This document shows, piece after piece, positions 21,564 through 33,567 of a DNA stretch of 64,000 nucleotides. The notes beneath the pieces were generated by a model. The model worked only from the letters and a program-made list of their open reading frames with translations. It was not told where the DNA came from and made no database searches. Within the stretch, counting starts at the first letter, position 1, and each line of letters opens with the position of its first letter. The position numbers and the translations under genes are program-made. The stretch comes from Ligustrum vulgare (Eukaryota > Streptophyta > Magnoliopsida > Lamiales > Oleaceae), in contig OY743172.1 of NCBI GenBank assembly GCA_963555705.1, positions 22,257,446 through 22,321,445 of the forward strand, written 5' to 3'.

Positions 21564-23539
21564 CTAAAGATCAATTGCAAACATATTTCTCGTTAGAAAA
21601 TGCTAGTAAAACTTGAAACTTTCTTCTAAGGAGTAATCTACCGCCAATCTATCATTATGATAAAATAAAGAATGACATCAAAATATCATTCAAATAAAAA
21701 GGAAAAGATGAATTTCATCATTCAGTGGCCATTAACAGTATGTCGATTGACATAATCACTATCCATCCCCCCAACAAAATATAAAATATAAAAATCATTT
21801 AATAATAAAATAAACAATAAAATAACGAAAATCTTGGTTAGGAGATTGTGTACAATAAAAAAAAGTATATTATCAGTAATCTGGAACCAATTTTAAAGTT
21901 GACATAGAAGGGATTAAACACCTGTTAAGATTTGAAGATGGGAAATTTTAGTACAAGGAAAATCTCAACACTCTCAATCAATCTTAAAGAATTTTGACTT
22001 TCATGATGTGCATTTGAGAATATTATCTGTAGCATTTATTGAATGTAACTTTGGCTAACTACCTTGTATAAGACAATTACATATCAACTTAGCCCTCTTA
22101 CAAATCTTTAAATAAGGAAGCAATAATAACTGCAATGAATTTAAAAAAAAAAAAAAATACGCCCCACAGGGATTAATAGTTGTTTACAAGACGAAACAAT
22201 ATTTTGGGTTTACCTTCATAGAATATGTGCACTCATAGAGGCATAGACTCTATATCATCTTCCATTTGTTCTTTATAGTACGAGTCTTGTAATGTCAACA
22301 ATTTAGTATGCCAAAAGATTTGAAACCAAATGAGCAAAATATTTTAATTTTATAACTCAGTCAACAAGATTCATCACGAGAAAAGGTAACGATATAGAAA
22401 ATGAAAATTTTTCTTGAGAACCATAAGTACACAAAAAAAAAAAAAAAAAAAATTATATGAAAATAATTTCTAAAATTTCTCCCCTCTTTAATTAAAAATT
22501 CTATTATCTCCTTTTTTGGACAATTTAATTAATGCATTATATTCTACATAGGTAGAACATAACATGATAAACATGTATGTGAGAGAGAGAAAGAGGGTTT
22601 TAAAGATAGAGTGGGTTCCAAAGGGAACATCTTGCATAAAGTAGCTTTGTATCCTTTAAATTGAAGTATAATTTTTTGATTTTTTACTTGGAGTTCTAAG
22701 GTAGACCATGTATATTTACATCCAGATGCTTAAGCTATGCAAGTATGACTATATATTTCTTATATAGACAAGGAAGTGCGTGTGACATTTAATATAAGCA
22801 CTTAATCAAAATATAAAATAAATAAGTAAATCCATCAACAATGTAAAAAGATTAAGTAAAATCTCATTTATTTATTTGTTCTCTAATGGATTTGGTTGAA
22901 AATTAAGCAATATTAAATTTTTTTATGTAAATCTCATTTTTATTTACTTAACAGTTAAAAGAATTATCTTTTAAACTTGATGGCCCTATTGTATGCAAGT
23001 ATAAGTGTTCCTGAAATTTAGTATATACCTTCATAGTAAATTTGAATTAGAGAGTCCGTAGGTTGATAAAAATGATATACACATTGTTCTTCAATATCTT
23101 ATAAGTTCTTGATCTTGTTTATCAACAAAATTTTATATTATTTAAAATTATCAACTTGTAGAAAGGACACAATTTTATATTATTAAAAATCATCAATATG
23201 TAGAAAGGACACAGTGAAATATATTTTATTTAAAAGGAATGATTTAACTTATTATTATTTTTTTACCTTTTTTTACCCTTCTATCATTTAACTGCAAAAT
23301 ACATCCAATAATGCTACAATATAAATTTCTTTTACTGCAATGTGGAAAAAAAAAGGGAGAGAATTTAATAAAACATAACGTAACAGGAAAAGAAAAAAAA
23401 TGAGAAAAGGTAAATACTCCAAAAAATGATTTTAAAAACCTATAATAGATTAAAATACCTGCAAATTAAATGTGTAATTCTTAGATTTTTGAATTATTAT
23501 TAATCATTATTTAATATACAAGAATTAAAATGTGATTTT

Positions 23540-23947
23540 CTTGGTTGCTAATAACATTAGAAGAAAAAATATCATCACTATCTATATTTACTCTAAATGT
23601 TTTATCTTCATTAAACAACAATGCACCATTAGTTCCTGTAATAAATAATCACATTATTTATGTATACTAAAAGAAGAATATATCATACAAAAAAGTAAAA
23701 AAAAAAAAAGGAAATGGAAAAAAAATTAAAAAAATGAAATGAAAAAAAGAAAGGAATATTTCTAAATAAAAGAAAAAGATAATTTATAGAAAAAAGGGCA
23801 CAAAAAAGAAGAGAAACTCTGAACCATTATTTTTTACGCTGCGTCCCAATTTCTTCATTGTTAACATTGCACATATTTGATGATACTTACTCTAAAGATA
23901 CAAGAAGAGGCAATTATCAAACAAAAAATATATAATATATATATTTA

Positions 23948-23979
<32 letters not shown>

Positions 23980-24434
23980 ACTTAAAAAAAAAAAAATTGA
24001 ACCTTAAATATTACATTACAATGAATGAATTGATTTCAAGAAAAAAAAAAGAGGCAAATTTTCCAAACTTTAAAAAAAATGAACAAAGAAAATAAAAGGA
24101 AACAAAAGATGAGAGAATTCAAACCTTTGTTTTTATGTTGCATCTCAATTTCTTCGTCGATAACATTAAACGTATTTAATGACGCATGCTCTATGGATAA
24201 CAAAAGAGATGGTTATGAAATCAAGAAATAAGAAGAAGAATTAAATTTTAAATATCATAAAGAATAAATTTTTAAATTCTACTTGAAAGCCTTACCAGAG
24301 TTAGTAACAAAACGATGAGAACGCCTTTGAAACGTGTTACTACACCCTTCATTTCTTATTTTCTTTTGAGCATACAATTCTCTCCTTCGTTGATTGCGTG
24401 TCTTCCTCTTTTCAATAAGCAGGATATCATTCAT
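23540..24434 (-). pseudogene. Spliceable ORF of unknown function inside the large Helitron
   Basis: Minus-strand exon a (24434-24296) starts ATGAATGATATC and reads MNDILLIEKRKTRN, then QRRRELYAQKK, ending TCTG|gtaagg. Exon b (about 24192-24126; acceptor ccatag, donor AAAG|gtttga) continues in frame as HASLNTFNVIDEEIEMQHK. A degenerate copy of b lies at about 23895-23826 and has stops. Exon d (from about 23640; acceptor ttacag) continues as TNGALLFNEDKTFRVNIDSD. All three join in one frame. The Arg/Lys-rich start resembles N-terminal parts of plant Helitron proteins, but I cannot confirm this; it could also be a captured host gene. Confidence 0.4.
23949..23970. repeat. (GT)n microsatellite
   Basis: About eleven GT units flanked by short AT runs. 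Confidence 0.95.
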
Positions 24435-26144
24435 CGTACAACCTTCAGTATAATGTTATTAGTTATTAAGAAAAAAGAAGCCTAAGTGATAAAAAATACA
24501 GCTACTACTTAGTAAAATCACTATTCAACAACCATTACAAAGGAATAAATTCATAAAAATTAATAATAGCTTCACTTAATTCATAAAAATTAATAATAGA
24601 TTCACTTAAAAAGATCTAATACTCTAATCTTCATTTGCATCAAAGGTTGAAAATACTTAAAGAAAAGAAAAGAAAATTGATGACCCCAAGCTTAATTATC
24701 ACATATGAATCCATACATGATAGCTATATGGAAAGTTGAACTATAGAAATACTAAAACGACATTATAGTGCAACAAACATTAAATATAATAAACTAACCC
24801 AAAAAAAAGAAAAAGAAAAAACCACAGAACATTTATAATGTACTGAATTGCAAGAAAATAGCAAATATATCTAAATATATACAAAAATACAATTTCGAAA
24901 GCACAATAAACAGAAAAGCCTAATGTATTTGTATGCAAAATCAAAGATCAACTGAAAACAAAAAATCCATAGATGATAATAAATATGATACATCTTACTC
25001 TATTACACCATGTCGCAAATGTTGATAGTATTAAATGTACAGATGTTCTGCAAATAAAAAAAATTGCAAGGAGCAAGTTCAATTTCTAGTGAAAGACAAA
25101 ATACAAATAAATAATATAAATAAAGAAGGTTACATGAAGTAACTTTGATTTCCAACAAGAAAATGAATCCATTGTTTAACATAAAACAAGAACAATAAGC
25201 AGCCAAACCACAATAAAATTAATGTCAACAAATTTCATAATTGAAAAAATAAAATCTACATCATTTATCTGCAATGGAACAATCACACAATGAATCCATG
25301 AGTATGTTTAGCTAAGTTTTATAAAAGACAAAAGACTTTCTGAAAAGTGAGCAAACACTTACTTTTAGAAAGTAATTTCTTCAAAAAAAAAATAATCCAA
25401 TAAAGAAAGGAAAGTTAACTTCTAAAAAAAAACTCAACATGTACAGGAAAATAGTTACTTAAAAGTAATTTTAGGCTTAGCAAATATACTCAAGCATGTA
25501 ACCCAGTTAAACATAACCATGGCTCTACTGGTAAAAGTTTCTCAGTGAATGTCCACGTATAGCAAAATAACAATAATTGGAACTAATAGTGCATTAACTT
25601 TACCAAAATCACCCCAAATAATATTTTTGCGTAATCTGTTTTCCTTGGTTAATGATTATTTTTCTTATATATTTTACACGATGCATACTTAAGTATGCAG
25701 AGGCAATAATCTAACAAGAAATAGAAAAATGTAACTTTATATCACCAAATAAGAACATTAAGTAACCAAACCACAATAAAACTAATGTTAATCAATTTCA
25801 TAATTGAAAATAGAAAGCACTATTACCTGCAATATAAGACACGGTGGAACAGGAATGTAGAAAACTCATTGACATAAGAAAGAAGGAAAAAATCAACAAC
25901 AATACAAACATACAGTAATAATTGTAAATACAATACAACAAGAAGAGAAAATTCACTATATACTATAAAAAATATTGATAGGTGTATGAAATTGTGGATG
26001 CATAAAACCGACCGTACAGACGGTGGTAAAAATATAGTGATAACAATAAAAATGTGCAAAATTCTAGTTAAATGGAACTACCTTTCAAGAAGCCTCTTTT
26101 CACGTTCAAATCGAAACAAGTATAACCTGTAAATACCTAGATCT

Positions 26145-26147
<3 letters not shown>

Positions 26148-26211
<64 letters not shown>
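26148..26211. repeat. (AT)n microsatellite, about 32 units
   Basis: Uninterrupted TA repeat inside the 5' half of the large Helitron. Confidence 0.97.
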
Positions 26212-26213
<2 letters not shown>

Positions 26214-26924
26214 GGGCACACATGAACAAATCGACGAAAGGTAAATAGAATATTTGTCTCGAAGAACGAAGTTTAACACCCAAAAAATAAACTACAGTGA
26301 AGGAAAAAATTTCGAAAAAACTCGTTCGATTTCAACCTCCGACCCAAAACCCAGGAAAAAAACGTTGATCTCTACACAATACACGTTATATAAACAACCC
26401 ACAAAAAAAAGTTAAGGAAGAGAAGAAACTCGCCGGAGAACGACGATTCTTCATAACCACTCAAAAATTACCAACATTTTGAAATAAGTTTCAAAATCTA
26501 AATTATTTTCTACAGAATACACTTTACAAAAACAACCAAAAAAAGAAAAGAAGAGAAGAAACTTACCGACGACAACAAAATGAGGGGAAAAACTGTAACC
26601 CTAGTCAAAAGCCTCTGGAGACACGGAGAGAGCAGTGAAAGCAAGAGGGAAATGAAGCTGACCTCTTTTTTATTTTTATGTTTTTTTACTATAGGAAAAC
26701 GTTTTTAGCAAAAACCAGACAAAAAATATAGAACGCATCTTCACCTCTAGACTAAAAGTCCTACTTTTGGTCCTTAGGAATAGTAACCTTAAAGTGAGAT
26801 TTATATATAGTAGTGATATGATATGATATAGTTGACCTTAGATAGCCAAAGTTGGGATCCCTTTTTGATCTACCATATTTTATATTTATAGAGAGAAAGG
26901 GGTGAGCTGGTTTATTACAATTCT

Positions 26925-27199
26925 CAATGTTGTCAACTCGGCCCGGCCCGGCCGGGTCGACTCAAAACCCAGCGACCAGGGCCAAAACCCGGGTCGGGTG
27001 ACCCCAAAAACCCGTTTTGGTCAAACCCAGTTGACCCAGGTTTTTATTTATTTATTTTTTTTTTTTTTTAAATTTACAATTTTTTTTATTTTTTAAAATA
27101 TTTTTATTATTATTTTAATGAACGGGTCGACTCGGGGTCACTAACCCTTGACTTAGTCCCCCAGCCGGGTCGATGACCGAGTCGGTTTTAAAAACATTG
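26925..27199. mobile_element. Small hAT-like MITE, 275 bp
   Basis: The ends are CAATGTT and AACATTG. Their extended arms (CAATGTTGTCAACTCGGCCC; inverse CAATGTTTTTAAAACCGACT) are imperfect inverted repeats rich in GGGTCGA/CCCGG. The flanks acaattct and gcaattcc may be a decayed 8-bp duplication. The interior is unusually GC-rich at its ends and poly-T in the middle. Confidence 0.65.
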
Positions 27200-28061
27200 G
27201 CAATTCCTGATTGTTTGACATCATGACATAACTAAACTATTTGAACTTATATAGTACAAAGTCGTTGACTTTTATCTATTCTAACTATTTTCATGTCTGA
27301 ATATTTATTTCAACTGTCATGTAAGAAAGTAGTTAGAGTTTCGTCTAATCTTCACCAGTCAACGTCCGACCTGATACTTCCAGATCGGATTATAGTTCGG
27401 ATAACTTTTTCATCACCGGAGGTGATAAAATATTTTCCTACTTGACACTTCCAGGTCGGATAGTAATGCCACGCGATCCGACCTCCACAAATCAAAAACG
27501 TCACAAAACGTCATCGTCCAGTCACCAAGGTCGGATTACCCATCAACAATATATATATATATATATTTTTTTTTTTTCCCCTAAAACTTCTCTTTCTTTA
27601 TGTCCACAAGAAGAGCATACAGTACTGGCTTCCGTGAACCCCTTGTTTCATTTCATTTACATAATAGATTGAGATCAGGTTTTTTGTGACTCAGAATCCA
27701 CCAAAATTGGGAATGTTCTTATCACTATCCAAATGTGAGGCCAAGAATGCACCCTTTCATGTTCTTTCTTTACTTTTGAGTACTATAAGTTCAAATAAAT
27801 AAACTTGCCTTTTTGTTATGAAGTCTTGTCATGGTATATAGCTGGTAGCCTGATAAAGGTTTTTAAGTTCAAACTTTGCCATCCAACTGTTCGACAGCTG
27901 ATTTAAATATGATTTAAATAGGATAGAGAATATTAATTTGAGTTTTTGTGATAAAATATATGGTTAAAAATTGAAAAAAGAAAATGTATTTAATTAAAAA
28001 GTAGTTTGAGAAACTGTACAAATTAACTTGGCTCATTATAATGTGCGGGCCGAACACAGGG
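27200..28061. other. Intergenic, no gene seen
   Basis: There are GC-moderate patches (27345-27540 with repeated 'gacacttccaggtcgga' / 'gatacttccagatcgga' half-blocks), a short AT run at 27550-27566, and a MITE-like 'atatggttaaaaattgaaaaaag' piece near 27960. Nothing coding is supported. Confidence 0.5.
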
Positions 28062-28062
28062 A

Positions 28063-28214
28063 AATTGTCAATGTACTGAACTTCTATGACAAATGAATTT
28101 GTCGTGTACTTTGAGGCAAAAGCCGTGGATGGTGGGTAAATTGTCCATGTACTGAACTTCTATGACTAATGAATTTGTCGTGTACTTTGAGGCAAAAGCC
28201 GTGAATGGTAGGCA
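28063..28214. repeat. 76-bp tandem duplication downstream of the bHLH gene
   Basis: 'aattgtc..atgtactgaacttctatgac' through 'ggcaaaagccgtg..atggt' occurs at 28063 and at 28139, with few differences. Confidence 0.9.
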
Positions 28215-28408
28215 CTGCAGCACGGGCGGGTGCGGGTGCAGGGGCTCGCCGGGTGCTGGCTAGTGACTCTGCCCCTGATTGCACGATCATTGATATCAAA
28301 GTGATAGCGTTGATTTGGCAAGGTGATATCAGATATGAATGTCGTGATAGCATCAAAACGGCGACGAGAGAAATTTTGAAACACGGCAAAGGAAAATCAA
28401 CTGATTGA
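28205..28408 (+). CDS. Small hypothetical ORF, 67 codons
   Basis: The ORF starts ATGGTAGGCACT inside the end of the 76-bp repeat. It has an Ala/Gly/Arg-rich start (ARAGAGAGARR) and then a more protein-like part, IIDIKVIALIWQGDIRYECR and DSIKTATREILKHGKG. The second half has balanced composition and could be an exon of a captured or decayed gene. I do not recognise it. It lies convergent to the bHLH gene, 308 bases past that gene's stop. No promoter is evident. Confidence 0.25.
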   Translation: MVGTAARAGAGAGARRVLASDSAPDCTIIDIKVIALIWQGDIRYECRDSIKTATREILKHGKGKSTD

Positions 28409-28715
28409 TTTCATAAAGTTTTTGATTACTTTTTCTTAGAACATATCATGGTGAATTCATTTTAAATTATAATAATTAAGAAAGAAGTCATTATACAGTT
28501 CAATCAAGAATCATGTGTAGCAATCCTGCACTTGCTGTTTACAACAAAAGCATTGGATATATGTACATTTAGCTTTATGCATGGCATCAATAATGGATTT
28601 CTCTATCCATCTCCAAATAGAAGCAAAGTTTCCACCATCCAATACCTTTCCTTTTGATTGATTTTCTGTTGAGAAATATGTCCAACCTTTGGGACCTTTT
28701 GATCTCCGTCTTTCG

Positions 28716-30399
28716 CTAGGTCGAGCAAGTACACTTTGCTCGATTATCTGAAAGCATCTGAAAAGTTCAAAGAACAGAAAAAATGAATTAAAAGAATCGA
28801 GAAAGATCGAAAAGTTGGATAAAATTGTAATGGAAGACTACCTTCAATTGCATTTGAAGATCTTTAATGTAATCAACAGCCAAATCCAACATTTCTGATG
28901 TGCTTGTTTGCTGCATCAATTAAGTCCAATCCAACCTTAACTTCTCAGAAAAGATGAAATGGAAGCAAAAAATAAATAAATAAATAAAGCAGTGTTTATG
29001 CAATGGATATACCTTATCCATATTGGGAACAAGTTCTTGTAGCTTCCTTATTCGTTCACTTATTCGAGTCCGTCTTACCTAAAATGATATCAAAATCCTC
29101 AAATAAAAAAAATGCATAACCATCAAAATGTACATGATAAGAGAAGCGGATGTCCGGTATTTAGAGCGATTTTACCCTTTCAGCGATACTCCGGGGATGA
29201 GTCGCAAAACCACGTTTTGCTCTAATCTTGCAGGGTACTGAATCTTGAAATGACATATCGGATAATAGTGCAGAATTCTTAGGCAAACTTAGGTGATGAG
29301 ACAAAGGAATTGTACCACGGATTTGATCATCAGTATTCTGATCAAGAAAATAACTTATAATCAGATTAAAATAAGCTGAAAAACAACAAGTCAGGATAAT
29401 AAAAACATCACCTGATTATTTGATACATTGGAGAACATCTTATTGTCATCATCCCAAGGGGTAATAGCCGGGAAACTTGTGATGTAACCACCATTTTTAT
29501 TACCATCTTCCTCCAAATGTCTTTTCCCCGGGCTCGTTTTGCGTCTCATTTCATCCATGGGGTTCATCGTCTCCGACGAAGAAGGGTGCCCGGATGAGAA
29601 ATTCATTGGACTCTTAAACGAGAACGTTCGTGGTTCTGCATTAGTACTAATCCCATCTCCGAAATCTCCCACTCCTCTCATTACATCGAACTCTGAAACA
29701 TTAAAATTCTCAGTAAGCTCTTTCATCACATTAAACATGTCAAACCATTAATTTTTCCTTGAATTTCTCAAACAATTACCCTTGTCCATCTAATCATAAC
29801 GAAAGATGTATATAAAGAAAGCAAGAAATTCCTCCAATTGAATTATAAGTACGTTTACCATTTTCGATATTTATGTTAGAGAAAAATCCAGCAGGAGAAC
29901 TGCTATGCCGAATGAGATTCGTACTCCCGCCATTAAACTTCATCTGATTTGCTCGATCTGAATTGATTGAACTCGAAGATCTACCATAAGAATCATCCAT
30001 AGCAGAAGTTGCAGCCTCTGAATTATAACCCTGCTGAGGTTGGCTTTGATATATCATATGAGAAGCCGAAGAAAAATCATTGCTGCCGTGTCTCTGTAGT
30101 TGCTGATCAACAGCTTCATGCTTAACAGATTGCACAAACTGTGATTGTGATTGTGATTGTGATTGGGACTGACTACTCATATTGGATGAACAGTTTTGAT
30201 CAACGGTATCGACACTATCCATGAAACTTGCCAAAACTCTATTTGTCTCAGGACTTGAAGCCCGGGTGTTGAAAATATTTTCAAAATCTCCTCCAAATCC
30301 ATCATCGCTGGTAAAAATACTAGTAAAATAGGAACTTGGCGCAGATTTATACCGTGTAAGGCCAGAGCTCGTCTGTTCTTGCTGCTGCTGCTGATTCAT
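28716..30399 (-). CDS. bHLH transcription factor, bHLH122/128/129/130 (FBH) group, six exons, 386 aa
   Basis: Minus-strand exons are 30399-29859, 29692-29412, 29337-29176, 29078-29013, 28910-28842 and 28757-28716 (TAG stop). All introns are GT..AG and phases agree, giving 1161 coding bases. The N-terminus has a glutamine run and the family signature SGLTRYKSAPSSYF, then SSPETNRVLASFM, a (SQ)n tract, and RHSSSPAGFFSNI. The C-terminal third has CKIRAKRGFATHPRSIAERV, a basic region continuing RRTRISERIRKLQELVPNMD, and helix 2 TSEMLDLAVDYIKDLQ, a complete DNA-binding and dimerising bHLH; it ends NRAKCTCST. Relatives in Arabidopsis act in flowering (CONSTANS activation) or stress/ABA responses. 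The role here is inferred from family only. No defect is seen. The start codon follows a gtgtagtgtagtgta leader and is the only Met before the conserved N-terminus. Confidence 0.95.
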
Positions 30400-31124
30400 T
30401 ACACTACACTACACGAAAAAACTGAAGAATTGCCCGAGAAAGAATTACAGACAGTCTTAATCCCGTCTTACGGGGGCAATGATAAGCTGAGTGACATCAG
30501 AAAACGAGCAAAGGAAGCAAACAGATTTAGGTACCAGAAAATTCAAGACGAAGAAAAACAAAGAAACAAAAGCTATGGAGCTTACAAGGAGTTAAGAAAT
30601 TGTTATAAGGGTCACTAAAACAAATCTTGAAATTTATAGCTCCAAATCAAGAATTTGTTTGTTTCCGATGAAACCCTTCATCGAGAAACTAAATTATAAA
30701 CAATTCAGTAGCCAATAAAGTAGAACCTGAAATTTGACATCACTCCACCACAAATCACGAAGGAGACTCTCTGTGTATTTATGTATTTATGAAATTATAT
30801 ATATACCAAGAATCATTATCACTGTCATAAAAAGAAAAAAATATTGAGTGGACTGAAGAGGAAGGGATAAGATTATCGAGAATAAAAGCAACTAGTGGAA
30901 GAGAGAATATACAATACAATTGAAAACGGAAAAAAAAGGCATAATCCCTTTCGCGTAAGAATTTCCTTTTCGATTTTTCCCCTTTATAAAAGACATGTGT
31001 ATGTTCTCTCTCTCTCCCTCTCTCAAATGGGTTCAAAGATGAGCTCAAATAGAAAAGAAGAAAATGGAGTCTGTACGGCACAGAGACACGGTTAAGAGAT
31101 AGAGTGCCAATGCGAACTAGCAGG
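30400..31124. promoter_or_regulatory. 5' leader and promoter region of the bHLH gene
   Basis: This is the region between the start codon and the first upstream MITE. It has a leader without a competing long ORF in frame, a TATA candidate at 30794-30807 and a CT microsatellite (30999-31025). Short plus-strand ORFs here are not supported as genes. Confidence 0.4.
30794..30807 (-). promoter_or_regulatory. Candidate TATA box of the bHLH gene
   Basis: GGTATATATATAAT on the minus strand lies about 400 bases upstream of the start codon and is followed by a CT/GA-rich leader (cacagagagtctcc). No other strong TATA lies closer, but the transcription start is not known. Confidence 0.35.
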
Positions 31125-31556
31125 CCATCCGTTTAATAGTAATCACTTGAAATTTAGGCGAAAAGAAAACGAAATTTAGATAATTGAATTCTAGGTAATT
31201 AAATACCTAAAAATTAGGAGTTTAATGTGTTTAATTAGTTTAATTTTTTAGATGAAAAAAATAAAAAAAATTTCAAGTTTCGTTGTTTGATTGATGTTAT
31301 TTTACATGACAAATAAAATAAGACTTTGATATTTTAATAAAAAAAAATTATTTTTTACAAATCTGTACTTGGTAATAATAATATTAATTTTTTGAAAAAA
31401 ATAAATAACCTTGAAGAATTCATTTGCCAGCCACCCAAGGAATCGTACCGTGATGGGAAAATGAGAATTGGTTTTCAAGTGTAAATTCACAAGAAAAGTA
31501 AAAAGTTGGAAAACAAATTTCAATTCCTTGGCAAATAATGCCTATTAAACGGACCC
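31125..31556. mobile_element. MITE with GGNCCGTTTAATAG-type ends
   Basis: The left end, gccatccgtttaatag, and the right end, ctattaaacggaccc, are inverted copies. Subterminal 'aaagaaaa..aattgaattc' and 'gaattc..ggtttaa' blocks resemble those in the MITEs at 32945-33453, 49186-49556 and 57018-57526. No coding capacity. It lies directly upstream of the bHLH promoter region. Confidence 0.6.
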
Positions 31557-31565
31557 TTAGAGGTA

Positions 31566-32298
31566 TGTTTTAGATTGATCGTTGAATTTTAAAGTTTCGA
31601 GATTTGATCACTAAATTTATGTAAACGTCTTCAATTAGTCACTGAACTTTAAAATGTCGAGTTTTGATCAATAAACTTTGAGTTAATTGTCTCAATAATC
31701 ATTGAATTTATGTAAATATCAAGTTTTAATCACTAAACTTATCAAAATAGATAATTGACTTAAATTTTGTAACAGAATTGACGATGTGACAAACAGAATG
31801 TCCGTCAACTTCAACCGACCAATAACGACACACCAACTTGCAAAGTAAAATTTTTAAGAACGTCTCTGATTGATCACTAAATTTTTAAAAACATTTTTCA
31901 CTGTTGATTTGTTGTATACAATTAATAATTTAAAAGTTTAGTAACTAATCGATGATCTTTTTAAAGTTTTCTTACATTGTAATTTGGTGTATCGTGATTG
32001 ATTAGTTGAAGTTGACGTGACGCCAAGTGTACATTCTATCTGTCACGTTCACCATGTTGATAACTTTAGTGATCAAAAGTCCTCACTTACTTAAATTCAG
32101 TGATTGTTGGGACAATTAATCAAAAATTTAGTGATAAAAAATCGACATTTTAAAATTCAGTAATCAATCAAAGACATAGACATAATTCAGTGATTATTGA
32201 GAAAATTAAATAATAAGTTTAGTGACTAGTCGAAGACATTTACATAGGTTCAGCGATCAAATCTCGACACTTTAAAGTTCAGTGATCAATCCAAAACA
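31566..32298. mobile_element. Long-terminal-inverted-repeat element, 733 bp
   Basis: The left arm (tgttttagattgatcgttga..) and right arm (..cagtgatcaatccaaaaca) are inverted copies for well over 80 bases. The interior is a mosaic of 'cactaaactt / gtgattgttgagacaatta' repeats. The structure suits a Mutator-like or other foldback MITE. No target duplication is certain. Confidence 0.6.
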
Positions 32299-32637
32299 GT
32301 TCAATGATCATTCAAACGATTAACTCTAGGCTAGAGATATGCGAATTTCTGGGGAAGAGGGGTATTTAGGGATTTCTCCCAACCTTTCACTTGGTGTTGT
32401 TATGAACGCTCAACCTTTAAAAGTAAGATTTTAAGTCCCCAATATATTTAAATTGGTGAATCAGGTCCTCAAGTGATCTAAACCTCCTAACGTTGATGTT
32501 GAATTCACATGCGTATTCCAAGCTCACAACTGGAGGATAAAACTGCTAAACCACTTGATATTTATATCCAGATTGGCTAAGATCGAGCCACGTGCAATAA
32601 TATGTAAATTGACGATTTTTATCACGTAAAGATATAA

Positions 32638-33567
32638 GGCTATGTGATTGGTTTAATTTTTGAACTTTGTGTTTGATTGTAACTATTGGCATGAAAAACA
32701 TTTTTCATGTACCATAATTTGAAGCACAAACTAAAGCATTTGCCAAGTAAGGATTTTATCACCATTTTGTTGAGAAATATTTTCTTACTTATTTTCCATC
32801 TCATGTATCAAACATAAACTCAATGAATGTGTTTGATTACATATATTTGCTATGAAAATGTCACATCAAGGAAAATATTTTTCACTTTTTTGGTGTTTGA
32901 TTGAAAATTTTGTTTGAAAAATATTTTCTTGGTAAAATCATATTTTGCAAAACTTGGATGCGTTTGATACGCATTATTTTCCATGAAAAATATATGATTT
33001 TCCAACTTTGCGTTGTTTGGTTGCCTAAGTTTTCCATGGAATTCATTTTTCCACTTGTCTCGAAATTAAGTATTTTCCTTGTTTTGAATGAATTCGTTTT
33101 CCAAGGGGGGGGAGGTTTTATTTTCCATAAAAAATCTTATACCATTTTCGTTACGTTTGATCTTTTTTGTTATTGTTAATTGATTTTATTTTTTTCTAAA
33201 AATTAACATTATTATTATCAAGTACAAATGTGTGAAAAAAATTTAATTTTTTTTTTATTAAAATAGACTAATTTTACTATATTTTCTAATGTCAATCAAA
33301 CAACAAAAGTTGGAAAATTCTCTACTTTTTCCACCTAAAAAATTAAATCAATCAAACACATTAAACTTCCAATTCTCAGGAATTCAATTCCCTATAATTC
33401 AATTCCCTGAAATTCATTTTCTTTCCACTCAAATTTCACTATCGCTATCAAACGCAGCCTTAAGTCATTTTGTTGGAAAATATTTTCTCACCATTTTGGT
33501 AAGGAAATTTGCATGGAAAAGGCAAATGTTTTCATTTGACTTTTCCATGTTGAATCAAACACAGCCA
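32638..33567. mobile_element. MITE containing a second MITE
   Basis: The outer ends are ggctatgtgattgg and its approximate inverse, gaatcaaacacagcc. A second element lies inside at about 32945-33453. The interior is full of ttttccatg / catggaaaa motifs. No coding potential is supported. Confidence 0.45.
32945..33453. mobile_element. Inner MITE of the 'GGCTGCGTTTGATAG' family
   Basis: Left gatgcgtttgatacg and right cgctatcaaacgcagcctta are inverted. Related elements occur at 49186-49556 and 57018-57526. Confidence 0.55.

Larger units (their letters stand above)
20459..26815 (-). mobile_element. Large Helitron (about 6.4 kb) carrying gene fragments
   Basis: The 3' end on the minus strand is a perfect hairpin, TCGTGC-AAC-GCACGA (20471-20485), followed by CTAG at 20462-20459 and T. 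The 5' end reads A|TCACTACTATATATAAATCTC on the minus strand at about 26815. Behind the 5' end comes a leader-like stretch with 'ctctctccgtgtctcc' and a donor-like TCGTCG|gtaag (about 26570), then exon-like segments at 24434-23540 and, near the 3' end, an exon of mitochondrial processing peptidase alpha (21563-21454). A 60-bp leader block is duplicated (26395-26440, 26530-26570). No Rep/helicase is visible, so it is non-autonomous. Both borders are predicted from sequence alone. Confidence 0.65.

Noticed and set aside
23877..24095. 72-codon ORF across the GT microsatellite
   Set aside because: Its sequence (YIYVCVCVCVYIY) is only the translated repeat.
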